56,791 nt of DNA from Pelomonas sp. Root1444 (GTDB taxonomy: Bacteria > Pseudomonadota > Gammaproteobacteria > Burkholderiales > Burkholderiaceae_C): positions 338,795 through 395,585 of the forward strand of contig NZ_LMFP01000011.1 in the NCBI RefSeq assembly GCF_001426885.1. Direction: 5' to 3'. The position numbers and the translations under genes were made by a program. The notes beneath the pieces were generated by a model. The model was not told the origin of the DNA and searched no databases. It saw only the letters and a program-made list of their open reading frames with translations. Below, piece by piece: positions 32,535-41,621 of this stretch; positions within the stretch are counted from its first letter, which is position 1; every line of letters begins with the position of its first letter.

Positions 32535-33485
32535 TCAGTCGGAAGCCTGGTCCTTGGCCGGCGGCGCCTCGGCGGCCGGCTCGGCCTTGGCGGCCCGGGC
32601 GGCTTGCAAGGCCTGGGCCATCTGGGACGGCACAGCCTGCTCGGGCGGCTGAGGGGCCGGCTTGCGGGCCGGCTGCGGCGGGCGGCCGCCTTCACGGCCC
32701 CCTTCGCGACGCTCGCCGCGTGGCGCATCGCGCCGGCCACCGGCGCGCTGATCGGGGCGCCGCTCGCCACGGCCCTCCGGCCGGCCGCCACCGGGGCGGC
32801 GGTCGTCGCGGCGGCCGCCATCGCGCTCCTGGCGCGGCGGTGCGGGCGGCGCCTCGGCGCGCTCCTTGCGGGCGATCTCCAGCAGGCCGGGCAGTTCCTC
32901 GGGCTTGAGTCCCTTGAGCACGCAGAAGTTGGCCTCGGTCAGCGTGGTGCGCTCGAAGTCCCACAGCAGCTGGCCGCGGTTGCGGCGCTGCTGCGCCTCC
33001 AGCTGGTGGCGCTCCTGCTCCTGCTGCTGGCGCTCCTGCTGCAGGCCCTTGCGGCGGACCAGCTCTTCCTTGGCGGCGGCCAGGTGCTCCTCGGTGATCT
33101 CGCCGGCCGGGTTGCCGTCCAGGTCGAAGCGGGTCTTGGCCTGCGTCAGCGCGATCAGGTAGCCGGTGCTGCCGGTGTGGCGGCGCAGGAAGGCGCTCAG
33201 CTGCGCCTTGCTGAACTTGCCCGGCGCGCGCTCCTGTATGTCGGCCTGGATGCGCAGCTTGACGGGCTTGGGCTTGCCGGTGAACAGCGCCGGGAACAGC
33301 GCCTTCAATTCGGCCGCGGCATCCGCGACCGGTGCGGCCGGTGCAGCGCCTGCAGCGGGGGCCTCCGCCGGGGCCGGCTCGGCAGCGGCGTTGTCGGGCG
33401 GGAGATCGGGCTGTGCCTCGGGCGCAGCTGCGGCCAGGGCCGGTTCCTCGGACGGGGTGACGGGATCGGGCAGATCGGAATTCAT
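32535..33485 (-). CDS. ProQ/FINO-domain RNA chaperone with long disordered tails
   Basis: A 316-residue protein. The ProQ/FinO domain lies at about residues 60-165: ALFPALFTGKPKPVKLRIQADI, GKFSKAQLSAFLRRHTGSTGYL. It is preceded by an Ala/Pro/Glu-rich disordered region and followed by a coiled Gln/Glu/Arg stretch (RQQQEQERHQLEAQQRR) and an RG-rich tail (GGRRDDRRPGGGRPEGRGE). ProQ proteins bind structured small RNAs and mRNA 3' ends. RGG-like tails add low-specificity RNA binding. The stop abuts the aminopeptidase gene. Confidence 0.93.
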   Translation of the reverse strand: MNSDLPDPVTPSEEPALAAAAPEAQPDLPPDNAAAEPAPAEAPAAGAAPAAPVADAAAELKALFPALFTGKPKPVKLRIQADIQERAPGKFSKAQLSAFLRRHTGSTGYLIALTQAKTRFDLDGNPAGEITEEHLAAAKEELVRRKGLQQERQQQEQERHQLEAQQRRNRGQLLWDFERTTLTEANFCVLKGLKPEELPGLLEIARKERAEAPPAPPRQERDGGRRDDRRPGGGRPEGRGERRPDQRAGGRRDAPRGERREGGREGGRPPQPARKPAPQPPEQAVPSQMAQALQAARAAKAEPAAEAPPAKDQASD

Positions 33486-33576
33486 CGCAGGGCCGTCGAA
33501 GCGGCAGCAAACAGGCAAGGGGCGGGATTGTCGGCCATCATGCCCCTCTGCACGCCATCCCGTAGAAAGGCCGCCC

Positions 33577-34062
33577 ATGCACCTCGAAGGCTCCTGCCAC
33601 TGCGGCAGCATCAAGTTCTCGCTCGAGGCGGATTCGCCCGTGCCCTTCATGCGCTGCTACTGCTCCATCTGCCGCAAGACGGCGGGCGCGGGCGGCTATG
33701 CGATCAACCTCGGTGGCCTCACGCACACGATGAAGGTCAAGGGCAAGCGCCACCTGCGCATCTACCGCGCCAAGCTGCCGGACAAGGACGGCCACGGCCG
33801 GCACAAGAGCAGCGGCCGGCGCTACTTCTGCGTGAAGTGCGGCAGCGCGCTGTGGCTGTGGGACCCGACCTGGCCCGATCTCGTGCATCCGCATGCCAGC
33901 GCCATCGACACGCCGCTGCCGGTGCCACCCGAGCAGGTGCACTGCATGGTGGGCTCCAAGGCGCCCTGGGTGGAGATCGAGGGCAAGCCGCAAAGCCCGC
34001 GCTTCGACGCGTACCCGGACATGTCGCTCGCCCAGTGGCACGACGCCCACGGACTGCCCTGA
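33577..34062 (+). CDS. GFA (glutathione-dependent formaldehyde-activating) family protein
   Basis: A 161-residue zinc protein of the GFA/CENP-V fold. Zinc-ligand cysteines are seen in GSCHCGSIKF, CYCSICRKTAG and YFCVKCGSALW. The family's enzymatic role is uncertain outside Gfa itself. The insertion RAKLPDKDGHGRHKSSG before the last Cys pair is longer than usual. It diverges from the ProQ-type gene, 91 bases apart. Confidence 0.9.
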   Translation: MHLEGSCHCGSIKFSLEADSPVPFMRCYCSICRKTAGAGGYAINLGGLTHTMKVKGKRHLRIYRAKLPDKDGHGRHKSSGRRYFCVKCGSALWLWDPTWPDLVHPHASAIDTPLPVPPEQVHCMVGSKAPWVEIEGKPQSPRFDAYPDMSLAQWHDAHGLP

Positions 34063-34139
34063 AAAGCGGCCGAGCGCCGGGCCGCCCCAAGCCGGCCGCG
34101 CAGGCGATGTGCTGGCGGCTCAATGCCGCAAGCATCGCC

Positions 34140-34191
34140 GTCCCCGAGGGGGACCGGGCAGTCCTGCCGGCGTTCAGCCGGCGCAGGACTG
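34140..34191. repeat. Two hairpins between GFA and DUF4197 genes
   Basis: GTCCCC-gag-GGGGAC is followed by a long imperfect stem, CAGTCCTGC-CGGC / GCCG-gc-GCAGGACTG with loop GTTCA (13 paired positions, a 2-base bulge). They lie between two convergent genes and may form a bidirectional terminator without U-runs. The rest of the gap (34063-34139) shows no gene. Confidence 0.5.
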
Positions 34192-34203
34192 AACGAGGGG
34201 CAT

Positions 34204-34875
34204 CTACAACCCTCCGAAGACCTTCTTGAGGATCGCGCTGCCGGTGCCCACGGGGTCGCGACGGATCTTCTTTTCTTCCTCGCCAATGATGCGGTACAGG
34301 CCGTCCAGCGCCCGCGCGGTGACGTACTGCTGGATGTTGGCGTCCTCGCCGCGCACGAGGCCGAAGCCCGAGGCCTTGCCGGCGACCGCGTTGTACTTGT
34401 CGGCCAGTGCCACCTTCTCGGTGGCTTTGGTCACGATGGGCAGGAACTGCCGGCCCAGCGGCTCGCGCGTCTTGTCGGCGAAGAAGGTGGTCACCGAATC
34501 GTCGCCGCCGCGCAGGATCTTCAGCCCGTCCTCGACGCTCATGTCCTTCACCGCCTTGACCAGCAGCGGCTTGGCGGCCGGCACGGCGGCTTCCGCCGCG
34601 CGGTTCATCGCCGTGACGAGCTCGTCCAGCCGCGCACCCTGGCCGGTGGCGCGCAGCAGCTTGCCGGCGTCCTTCAGGTAGCCGGGCAGCTCGATCTTCA
34701 CGAGCGGGTTGCCCAGGAAGCCGTCACGCCGGCCCAGCAGCGCCACCGCCGCGTTGGCGCCGCGCTCCAGCGCCGTGCGGATGCCGGCGTTGGCGTCGCC
34801 TTCGCTCAGGTTGAGCGCCCAGGCGGGGCGCAGCAGCAGCAAAGGGGCGCAGGTGAAGACGTGGCGGCGGTGCAT
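34204..34875 (-). CDS. DUF4197 periplasmic protein
   Basis: A 223-residue protein with a signal-peptide-like N-terminus (HVFTCAPLLLLRPAWA) and the helical DUF4197 body: LNLSEGDANAGIRTALERGA, KIELPGYLKDAGKLLRATGQG, LKILRGGDDSVTTFFADKT, EDANIQQYVTARALDGLYRIIGEEE and the end ILKKVFGGL. Function unknown; likely periplasmic. It follows the diguanylate cyclase gene on the same strand with a gap of 37 bases. Confidence 0.88.
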   Translation of the reverse strand: MHRRHVFTCAPLLLLRPAWALNLSEGDANAGIRTALERGANAAVALLGRRDGFLGNPLVKIELPGYLKDAGKLLRATGQGARLDELVTAMNRAAEAAVPAAKPLLVKAVKDMSVEDGLKILRGGDDSVTTFFADKTREPLGRQFLPIVTKATEKVALADKYNAVAGKASGFGLVRGEDANIQQYVTARALDGLYRIIGEEEKKIRRDPVGTGSAILKKVFGGL

Positions 34876-34912
34876 GGCGTGCTCCCGGTGAGGCGGTGCC
34901 CCATCTTGCCAT

Positions 34913-35911
34913 TCAGGCCGACACCGGCTGCAGCCCGCGCTTGTCGCAGTACATGCGCTGGTCGGCCAGCTCGAGCAGCCGGGTTGCATCGGCCCCATCC
35001 TCGGGAAAGCTGGCCGCGCCCATGCTGGCGCCCACCTGCAGCAGCCGGCCTTCGAACTCCACGCTGCCATTGATCTGCCCGGCCAGCCGCTGCATCGTCG
35101 CCGCCAGGCCGCCGTCGGCGGCCAGGGGACGCAGCAGCACGGCGAACTCGTCGCCGCCCAGCCGCGCCGCGGTGTCGGTCTGGCGCAATCCGCCGGCCAG
35201 GCGGTGTGCGAACGTCAGCAGCGCCGCGTCGCCCGCGCGGTGACCGAAGCCATCGTTGATGCCCTTCAGGCCGTTCAGGTCGAGCATCATCACGGCCAGC
35301 GGCTGGCCGTCGCGCTGGGCCTGGGCCAGGGAGGCATACAGGCGGTCCATGAAGAGCGAGCGGTTCGGCAGGTCGGTCAGCCCGTCGTGCGTCGCCTTGC
35401 GAAACAGCTCGTCGGGCGCGTAGCGGGTGGCGAAGTACATCGCCGCGGCGACGAGCTCCGACACCAGCTTGAGCAGCGCCAGATGCCGGTCGGCGAAATG
35501 CCCTGGCTGACGGGACATCGCCTTCAGCACGCCCACCGTCATGCCATGGTGGCGCAGCGGCACGACCACCATGGAGCGCAAGCCCAGGCGCTCGCAGGCA
35601 GCGCGGTCGCAGCGTGGGTCCAGCAGCGCGTCCGCACAGATCAGCGACTGCCCCTCGGCCACGCACCGCCCCGACAGGCTGTCGCTGCGCCGGAGCCGCA
35701 GGCCCAGGCTGCCCTCGGCCATGCCTGCGGCCGCGCGGTAGACCATCTCGTCACCCTCGGCCATTTCCAGCGCCGCGCCGTCGGCGTCGACCAGGTTCAC
35801 GGTGCGCTTGACGACGCGGTCCAGCAGGCTCCCCAGGTCGAGGTCCAACCCCAGCCCGGCCACCTCGGTTTGCAACGCGATGACCTCCAGCAGTTTCCCC
35901 GTGGTCGGCAT
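34913..35911 (-). CDS. Diguanylate cyclase (GAF-GGDEF)
   Basis: A 332-residue soluble enzyme making cyclic di-GMP from GTP. A GAF domain covers about residues 10-150 (NLVDADGAALEMAEGDEMVYR, RSDSLSGRCVAEGQSLIC). The GGDEF domain follows from ATHDGLTDLPNRSLFMDRL; the active site is an intact GGDEF at 252-256, and the product-inhibition RxxD motif is present (RQTD at 243-246). The second ATG (MPTTGKLL) is chosen because GAGGAG lies six bases upstream of it; the annotated-looking upstream ATG is seven codons earlier. The ligand of the GAF domain is not known. Confidence 0.93.
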   Translation of the reverse strand: MPTTGKLLEVIALQTEVAGLGLDLDLGSLLDRVVKRTVNLVDADGAALEMAEGDEMVYRAAAGMAEGSLGLRLRRSDSLSGRCVAEGQSLICADALLDPRCDRAACERLGLRSMVVVPLRHHGMTVGVLKAMSRQPGHFADRHLALLKLVSELVAAAMYFATRYAPDELFRKATHDGLTDLPNRSLFMDRLYASLAQAQRDGQPLAVMMLDLNGLKGINDGFGHRAGDAALLTFAHRLAGGLRQTDTAARLGGDEFAVLLRPLAADGGLAATMQRLAGQINGSVEFEGRLLQVGASMGAASFPEDGADATRLLELADQRMYCDKRGLQPVSA

Positions 35912-36152
35912 CGGTCTCTCCTCGGCGCGCATGCGCGCGACGGTGCGCCTCTTGCTGCCCCGGGCGCTCGTCTATTCCCCGGTGGCCAGTGTCTCACTTA
36001 CTCATAAATGATGTCGATCGCCGACTGTCACATCAACTATGGGCATGCTCTTGCGTTGCCCTGGGTCAAGACGCCGGCCGGCCCCAGGCGCCATGCTGGC
36101 GTCCCGAACCTGTGAACGGCAGCGCCTGCCGATCGACGCCTAGAGTTTCCGC

Positions 36153-38861
36153 ATGGACCACCATTTCCTCACCCCGCTGTTCATGCCCCGTTCGGTCGTC
36201 GTCTTCGCCGGCCCGCCGGACGAGCCGGAGCGCCAGACCCGCCAGGCGCGCGTGCTGTGCGCGGCGCTGCAGGCCGCGCCCGGGGCGAGCCCGCCGCAGT
36301 TCCTGCACGTGGAGACGACCGGCACGCTGGGTGAGCTGTCCCGTTCGCGGGCCGACCTGGCCATCATCGCCCTGCCCCCCGAGGAGATCGCCGCGGCGCT
36401 GGAGCTGGCCGGGCGCATCGCCTGTCGCGCGGCGCTGATCGTCAGCGACGGCGTCGAGCCCGAGCAGGCGGCGCAGCTCAAGCGCATCGCGCGGCGCGAG
36501 GGCCTGCACCTGCTGGGGCCCAACTGCCTGGGCTTCCAGCGCCCGCACCTGGGGCTGAACGCCAGCGCCGCCGGGCCACTGGCGGCCGAGGGCTCGCTGG
36601 CGCTGGTCTCGCAATCCGGCGCACTCACCTCGGCCATGCTGGACTGGGCGCAGCACAACCATGTCGGGTTCAGCCAGGTGGTGTCGCTGGGCCCGCACGC
36701 CGCGATGGACCTGGCCCAGGTGCTGGACTTCCTCGCCACCGATGCGCGCACGCAGAGCATCGTCGTCCACCTGGAGGGCATCTCCAACGCGCGTCGCTTC
36801 ATGAGCGCGCTGCGCTCGGCCGCCCATGCCAAGCCGGTCGTCGTGCTGAAGGCCGGCCGGCGCAGCGCCGGCAACGAGGCGGCGCTGACCCACTGCCGCG
36901 CCATCGTCGGCAGCGACGACGTGTTCGACGCCGCGCTGCGCCGCGCGGGCGCCGTGCGGGTGCGCAGCTTCGTCGAGCTGTTCTCGGCCGCCAAGGGCCT
37001 GGCCGCCCGCTACCGGCCGGTCGGCAAGCGGCTGGCCATCGTCACCAACGGTGGCGGGCCGGGCGTGCTGGCGGCGGACCATGCCGGCGAGATCGGCCTG
37101 CAGCTCGGCCGCCTGTCGGCCGAGACGGCGCTGCGGCTCGGCCCGCGCCTGCCCGATCGCGCCTCGCTGGCCGACCTCATCGACCTGTCGGCCGAAGGCA
37201 CGGCCGAGCACTTCCGCGCGGCGATCGAAGCCGCCGCCGCCGACCCGGCCGTCGACGGGCTGCTGGCCATCTACGCGCCGCAGGCCGGCTCCGACGCCGC
37301 CGAGGTGGCGCGCGCGGTCGTCGCGGCCAAGGCCGCCACGGCCAAGCCGCTGCTGGGCTGCTGGATGGGCGACGCCACGGTGCAGGCCGCGCGCCGCGTG
37401 CTGAACGACGGCGGCATCGCCAACTTCCGCACCCCGGAGGCGGCGGTCGGCGCCTTCGGCAGCATCGCGTCGTTCTACGCCAACCAGCAGCTGCTGCTGC
37501 AGACGCCGCCGCCGCTGTCCAGCCTGGCGCAGCCCGACATCGAGGCGGCACGCCTGCTGATCGAGAGCGTGCTGGCCGAGCGCCGCCGCACGCTGACGGA
37601 GATGGAGAGCAAGGCGTTGCTGGCGGCCTTCCACATCCCGGTCACGCCCACGATGCTGGCACGCAGCGCCAACGAGGCCATGATGCTGGCGACCCAGCTC
37701 GGCTTCCCGGTCGCGCTGAAGATCGACTCGCCCGACATCGCCCACAAGAGCGACGTGCAGGGCGTGGCGCTCAACATCCAGAGTGGCGCGGCGGCGCGCG
37801 ACACCTTCAACGAGATGGTGGCGCGGGTGAAGCGGCTGCAGCCGCTGGCGCGCATCAACGGCGTGACGGTGCAGAAGATGGCCCGCGCCCAGCGCGGCCG
37901 GGGCGGGCGGGAGGTCTGCGTCGGCCTCGTGACGGACGAGGCCTTCGGCCCCACCATCGTCTTCGGCGCCGGCGGCACCATGATCGAGCTGATCGCCGAC
38001 CGCGCGATGGAGCTGCCGCCGCTGAACCAGTTCCTGTCGCGCCGCCTCATCGAGCGCGCCCGCGTGGCCGAGACGCTGCAGCAAGGCTGGCAGGGCGGAC
38101 CGCCGGCCGACCTGGAGGCGCTGGAGCGCGTGCTGCTGCGCGTCAGCGAGATGGTGTGCGAGTTCCCGCAGCTGCGCGAGATGGACATCAACCCGCTGAT
38201 CGTCGACGAGACCGGCGCCGTGGCGGTGGACGCGCGCATCGTGCTGCAGCCCGGGCCGCAGGCCGGCAGCCCGCGCGCCTTCGACTATGCGCACCTGGCC
38301 ATCCTGCCCTACCCGGCCCGCTTCGAGCAGGTCTGGCCGCTGGCCGGCGGCGGCGATGTCACCGTGCGCCCGGTGCGCCCGGACGACGCGCAGATGCTGC
38401 AGGACCTGGTGCGCGGCCTCAAGCCGGAGAGCCGCTACTTCCGCTTCGCCAGCGCCATCAAGGAACTGCCGCCCGGGCTGCTGGCGCGGCTGACGCTGAT
38501 CGACTACGACCGCGAGATGGCGCTGGTCGCCGTCTACACCGAACGCAGCGCCCGCGCGGACGGCGGCTTCGACGAGGCCGAGCGCATCGTCGGCGTGTCG
38601 CGCATCATCATGAAGCCCGACCAGACGAGCTGCGAGTTCAGCCTGCTGGTGGCCGACGACTTCGGCGGCAAGGGCCTGGGCTCGCGGCTGATGGAAGGCA
38701 TCACCGACGCTGCTCGCGAGAAGGGCCTGGCTGAGATCGAGGGGCTGGTGTTGAGCAACAACGCCGACATGCTCAAGCTGATGCGCGGCCTGGGCTTCAC
38801 GGTCAAGCCCTTCCCCGAGGAACCGGAGTTCAAGCTCATGACGCTGTCACTGCAAGGCTGA
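36153..38861 (+). CDS. Acyl-CoA synthetase (NDP-forming)/GNAT acetyltransferase fusion, Pat-like
   Basis: A 902-residue protein with CoA-binding and succinyl-CoA-synthetase-like domains (1-460: GPNCLGFQRPHLGLNAS, LALVSQSGALTSAML), an ATP-grasp domain (about 500-710: LGFPVALKIDSPDIAHKSDVQGV spread over nearby positions, EMDINPLIVDE) and a C-terminal GNAT domain (about 735-902: VRPVRPDDAQMLQDL, VADDFGGKGLGSRLM). Pat/YfiQ enzymes of this plan acetylate lysines, for example of acetyl-CoA synthetase. Unlike E. coli Pat, the catalytic-His region reads AALTHCRAIVGSDD, so the ligase half may still work. The gene ends 15 bases inside the convergent nucleoside hydrolase gene. Confidence 0.92.
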   Translation: MDHHFLTPLFMPRSVVVFAGPPDEPERQTRQARVLCAALQAAPGASPPQFLHVETTGTLGELSRSRADLAIIALPPEEIAAALELAGRIACRAALIVSDGVEPEQAAQLKRIARREGLHLLGPNCLGFQRPHLGLNASAAGPLAAEGSLALVSQSGALTSAMLDWAQHNHVGFSQVVSLGPHAAMDLAQVLDFLATDARTQSIVVHLEGISNARRFMSALRSAAHAKPVVVLKAGRRSAGNEAALTHCRAIVGSDDVFDAALRRAGAVRVRSFVELFSAAKGLAARYRPVGKRLAIVTNGGGPGVLAADHAGEIGLQLGRLSAETALRLGPRLPDRASLADLIDLSAEGTAEHFRAAIEAAAADPAVDGLLAIYAPQAGSDAAEVARAVVAAKAATAKPLLGCWMGDATVQAARRVLNDGGIANFRTPEAAVGAFGSIASFYANQQLLLQTPPPLSSLAQPDIEAARLLIESVLAERRRTLTEMESKALLAAFHIPVTPTMLARSANEAMMLATQLGFPVALKIDSPDIAHKSDVQGVALNIQSGAAARDTFNEMVARVKRLQPLARINGVTVQKMARAQRGRGGREVCVGLVTDEAFGPTIVFGAGGTMIELIADRAMELPPLNQFLSRRLIERARVAETLQQGWQGGPPADLEALERVLLRVSEMVCEFPQLREMDINPLIVDETGAVAVDARIVLQPGPQAGSPRAFDYAHLAILPYPARFEQVWPLAGGGDVTVRPVRPDDAQMLQDLVRGLKPESRYFRFASAIKELPPGLLARLTLIDYDREMALVAVYTERSARADGGFDEAERIVGVSRIIMKPDQTSCEFSLLVADDFGGKGLGSRLMEGITDAAREKGLAEIEGLVLSNNADMLKLMRGLGFTVKPFPEEPEFKLMTLSLQG

Positions 38862-39788
38862 CAGCCGCTCGGTCAGCAGCGCGAAGAAGCCGTCCGCGTC
38901 GACATGGCGCAGCACCTGGGCGTTGGCCGGCAGGCCGGTCACGGCCCACCAGTCGATGACGGTCATGCCGCGCGTCAGCTCGCTGTGCGTCTCGATGCGC
39001 ACATTGCAGTCGCGGCCGCTGAACAGCTCGGGCTGGAGCAGCCAGGCGATCACGCAGGGGTCGTGCAGCGGGCCGCCGTCCTGGCCGTATTTCTCTTCGT
39101 CGTAGCGCTCGAAGAACTCCATCCAGGCCGCGACGACGGTACCGGCGCGGTTGCCGATGGCGCGGATGGCCTCGATGCGGGCCGCCGTCGTCAGCGCCTC
39201 GTGCGTGACGTCCAGCGGCGCCATCGTGATCGGCACGCCGCTGGTGAACACCTCGTGGGCCGCCTGCGGGTCGACGTAGATGTTGAACTCGGCCGCCGGC
39301 GTCACGTTGCCACCCTCGAAGAAGCCGCCGCCCATCAGCACGATGCGGCGGATGCGCAGCGCGATGTCGGGCGCGCGGCGCAGTGCCAGCGCGATGTTGG
39401 TCAGCGGGCCCAGCGGGCACAGCGTCACGGTGCCAGGCTCGCGTTCGCGCAGCGTCTGGATGATGAAGTCGACCGCGTGGCGCGGATCCAGCGCCAGCGT
39501 CGGCGCGGGCAGCTCGACGCCGTTCAGGCCGGTGTCGCCATGCACGTGCTCGGCGGTGACGAGGGGCACGTCCAGCGGCCGGTCGGCACCGGCGCAGATG
39601 GGCACGTCGCGCCGCCCGGCCAGCTCCATGACCTTGCGCGCGTTCAGCGTCGTCAGCGCGAGCGGCACGTTGCCGGCCACGGTCGTCACGCCGAGGAGTT
39701 CCAGCTCGGGGCTGGCCGCGGCGAGCAGCAGCGCGATGGCGTCGTCCTGGCCGGGGTCGGTGTCGATGATGATTGGCAAGGGCTTCAT
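38847..39788 (-). CDS. Inosine-uridine-preferring nucleoside hydrolase
   Basis: A 313-residue enzyme that splits the N-glycosidic bond of ribonucleosides. The calcium-binding signature DTDPGQDDAIALLLA stands at the N-terminus, with GADRPL, NIALALRRAP, LMGGGFFEGGN, and AAEFNIYVDPQAA typical of the family; the C-terminal HDPCVIAWLL holds the catalytic His region. It is coupled to the FAH-like gene upstream (four-base overlap, ATGA) and is likely a salvage enzyme. Confidence 0.95.
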   Translation of the reverse strand: MKPLPIIIDTDPGQDDAIALLLAAASPELELLGVTTVAGNVPLALTTLNARKVMELAGRRDVPICAGADRPLDVPLVTAEHVHGDTGLNGVELPAPTLALDPRHAVDFIIQTLREREPGTVTLCPLGPLTNIALALRRAPDIALRIRRIVLMGGGFFEGGNVTPAAEFNIYVDPQAAHEVFTSGVPITMAPLDVTHEALTTAARIEAIRAIGNRAGTVVAAWMEFFERYDEEKYGQDGGPLHDPCVIAWLLQPELFSGRDCNVRIETHSELTRGMTVIDWWAVTGLPANAQVLRHVDADGFFALLTERLSALQ

Positions 39789-40561
39789 GCGGCGGGTGGC
39801 GGGGCGATGTCGAGGTCGATGGCGCCGAACAGGCTGTTGCCTGCGGCGGTCTTGAGGTCCAGCAGCAGGCTGTCGCCGGCGGCGAGCGGCAGGTCCAGCG
39901 CGCCCAGCGCCGCGCCCGCCACCTGGCCGGCGCGCAGCGACCGCAGCCGCGCCAGGCGGGCCAGCGCCTGGCCCGGCGCGGCGTCGACGTCGCGCGGCGG
40001 CTGCTTGGCGCCGTTGTGCAGCAGCTGCAGCCGCGCCTGCAGGCGGCCGGCGGCCCAGCCGTCGCCCAGCTCGTCGGGCGTGACGGCCAGCGGCGCGCAT
40101 TGCGTGGCGACCAGTTCGCCGTCGATGCGCCAGTCCACCGCCAGTGTCAGCAGGCGCATGGCGTCCAGCGCGGCGGCAGCGTCGCTGGCGGCGGCCAGGT
40201 CGCCGGTGATGGCCGCCAGCGCGGCCTCGCCCGCGGCGGGCGCACGCAGCGGCTGGTGCGGCGAGGAGAAGCTGCCCATGTCGCGGCGCACGCCGCCGTC
40301 GGCATCGACGACCGCCCAGCCGCAGCCGCGCGGCAGCGGCGCGAGGCACTTCTCGGGCTCGAAGGCGAAGGCATGGCGCAGCTTGCCGTGGTTGAGCTGC
40401 ACGGCGAGGTCTTCGAGCTGCGGCGCGATGAAGCCCCAGTCGTCGAGCAGCTGCTGCATGCGGGTCGCGATGCCGGTGGCGTAATGGGCCTGGGTCAGGT
40501 CGCGCGACACGACGACGAGGTGGCCGTCGCGCGAGCCGTCGGCGTAGCTGGCGAGTTTCAT
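39785..40561 (-). CDS. Fumarylacetoacetate-hydrolase-family protein lacking the metal site
   Basis: A 258-residue protein. The N-terminus is a good match to Burkholderiales FAH proteins (KLASYADGSRDGHLVVVSRDL, AHYATGIATRMQQLLDDW) and a later block ITGDLA...VTPDELGDGW aligns with the same family. But active members (about 325 residues) carry an Asp and an E-x-E pair that hold the metal between these blocks; here that stretch is shortened and holds no E-x-E motif. The middle is Ala-rich and drifted. It is thus probably a catalytically dead or repurposed paralogue. The gene is upstream of, and overlaps, the nucleoside hydrolase. Confidence 0.75.
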   Translation of the reverse strand: MKLASYADGSRDGHLVVVSRDLTQAHYATGIATRMQQLLDDWGFIAPQLEDLAVQLNHGKLRHAFAFEPEKCLAPLPRGCGWAVVDADGGVRRDMGSFSSPHQPLRAPAAGEAALAAITGDLAAASDAAAALDAMRLLTLAVDWRIDGELVATQCAPLAVTPDELGDGWAAGRLQARLQLLHNGAKQPPRDVDAAPGQALARLARLRSLRAGQVAGAALGALDLPLAAGDSLLLDLKTAAGNSLFGAIDLDIAPPPAA

Positions 40562-40596
40562 GGGCGGGTGGGCGACAGAGATGGCAGCATTGTGCG

Positions 40597-41499
40597 GTGC
40601 GCGCCGCCCTGTCCTTCCCGACACGACCGCCCCGTGCGGCCCTGTTCGCGCTGGCGGCCAGCGTGCTCGCGCATGCGGCGCTGCTGGGCGGCGGGCGCGC
40701 ACGCGACGAGGCCGCGCGGCCGGCGCGGGCCGTGGAGGTCGCGTGGCTGGCGCCGCCTGCGGTGCCGGTGGCGCTGCCCGAGCCGGCACCGCCGGCCCTG
40801 CCGATGGCGCAGGCACGGTCGCAGCGCCTCAACCCTCGACCTCCGGTGCCCGCGGTGGATGCGCCGGCCGCGACGCCCGATGCGCCGCTTCGCCTGGCCG
40901 GGCCGGCGTCATGGCGCTACCGGCTGCGCCAGGGCGGCCAGGACGGCGAGGCGCTGCTGGAGTGGCAGCCACAACCCGATGGCCGCTACAGCCTGCGCCT
41001 GACGCGCCGCATCGGCGAGCGCGCATTGCCGGCACAGGAAAGCCTGGGCCGCACCGGCGGCGCGGGCCTGGCGCCCGAGCGCTTTGCGCTGCAGCGCGGC
41101 GGGCAGGACCGCCAGGCCGTCAACTTCGACACCGAGGGCCGGCGCATCAGCTTCTCGGCCAGCCCGGCCCGGCTCGACCTTCCCGAGGGCGCGCAGGACC
41201 GGCTCTCCTGGTGGTTGCAGCTCGCCGCCATGGTGCAGGCGGCGCCCACGCCGGGTGGCCGCTGGCGCGTCTGGGTCGCGGGCGTGCGCGGGGAGCTGCG
41301 CGAATGGGTGTTCGAGGCGGTCGACGCCGAATCGGCGGGCGGCGGCACGCTGCACCTGCGCCGCCAGCCGCTGGGGCCCTACGACCCCGGCATCGAGCTC
41401 TGGCTGGACCCTGCACGGGGCTACTGGCCGGTCCGCCTGCGCCAGGGCGACCCCGAAACGCGCGGTTTCGAAATCACGCTGGCCGACGTGAACTCCTGA
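40597..41499 (+). CDS. DUF3108-domain envelope protein
   Basis: A 300-residue protein starting with a GTG, then a hydrophobic segment (AALFALAASVLAHAALLGG) and a Pro/Ala-rich linker to about residue 100. The beta-rich C-terminal domain fits DUF3108: ASWRYRLRQGGQDGEALLEW, VNFDTEGRRISFS, DRLSWWLQLAAMV, LRRQPLGPYDPGIELWL. Likely anchored in the inner membrane and facing the periplasm. Function unknown. It diverges from the FAH-like gene by 35 bases. Confidence 0.85.
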   Translation: MRAALSFPTRPPRAALFALAASVLAHAALLGGGRARDEAARPARAVEVAWLAPPAVPVALPEPAPPALPMAQARSQRLNPRPPVPAVDAPAATPDAPLRLAGPASWRYRLRQGGQDGEALLEWQPQPDGRYSLRLTRRIGERALPAQESLGRTGGAGLAPERFALQRGGQDRQAVNFDTEGRRISFSASPARLDLPEGAQDRLSWWLQLAAMVQAAPTPGGRWRVWVAGVRGELREWVFEAVDAESAGGGTLHLRRQPLGPYDPGIELWLDPARGYWPVRLRQGDPETRGFEITLADVNS

Positions 41500-41621
41500 C
41501 GCTTCCTACACGTTGTCGGCGCATGGGATGACCCGATTTGCACCCCGTTCTGCCAGTATCTGAACCGACCGGGGCTTGAAACACCGGGCCCCACCCGCAG
41601 CTGAAGCCAGAGGAGAACTTC

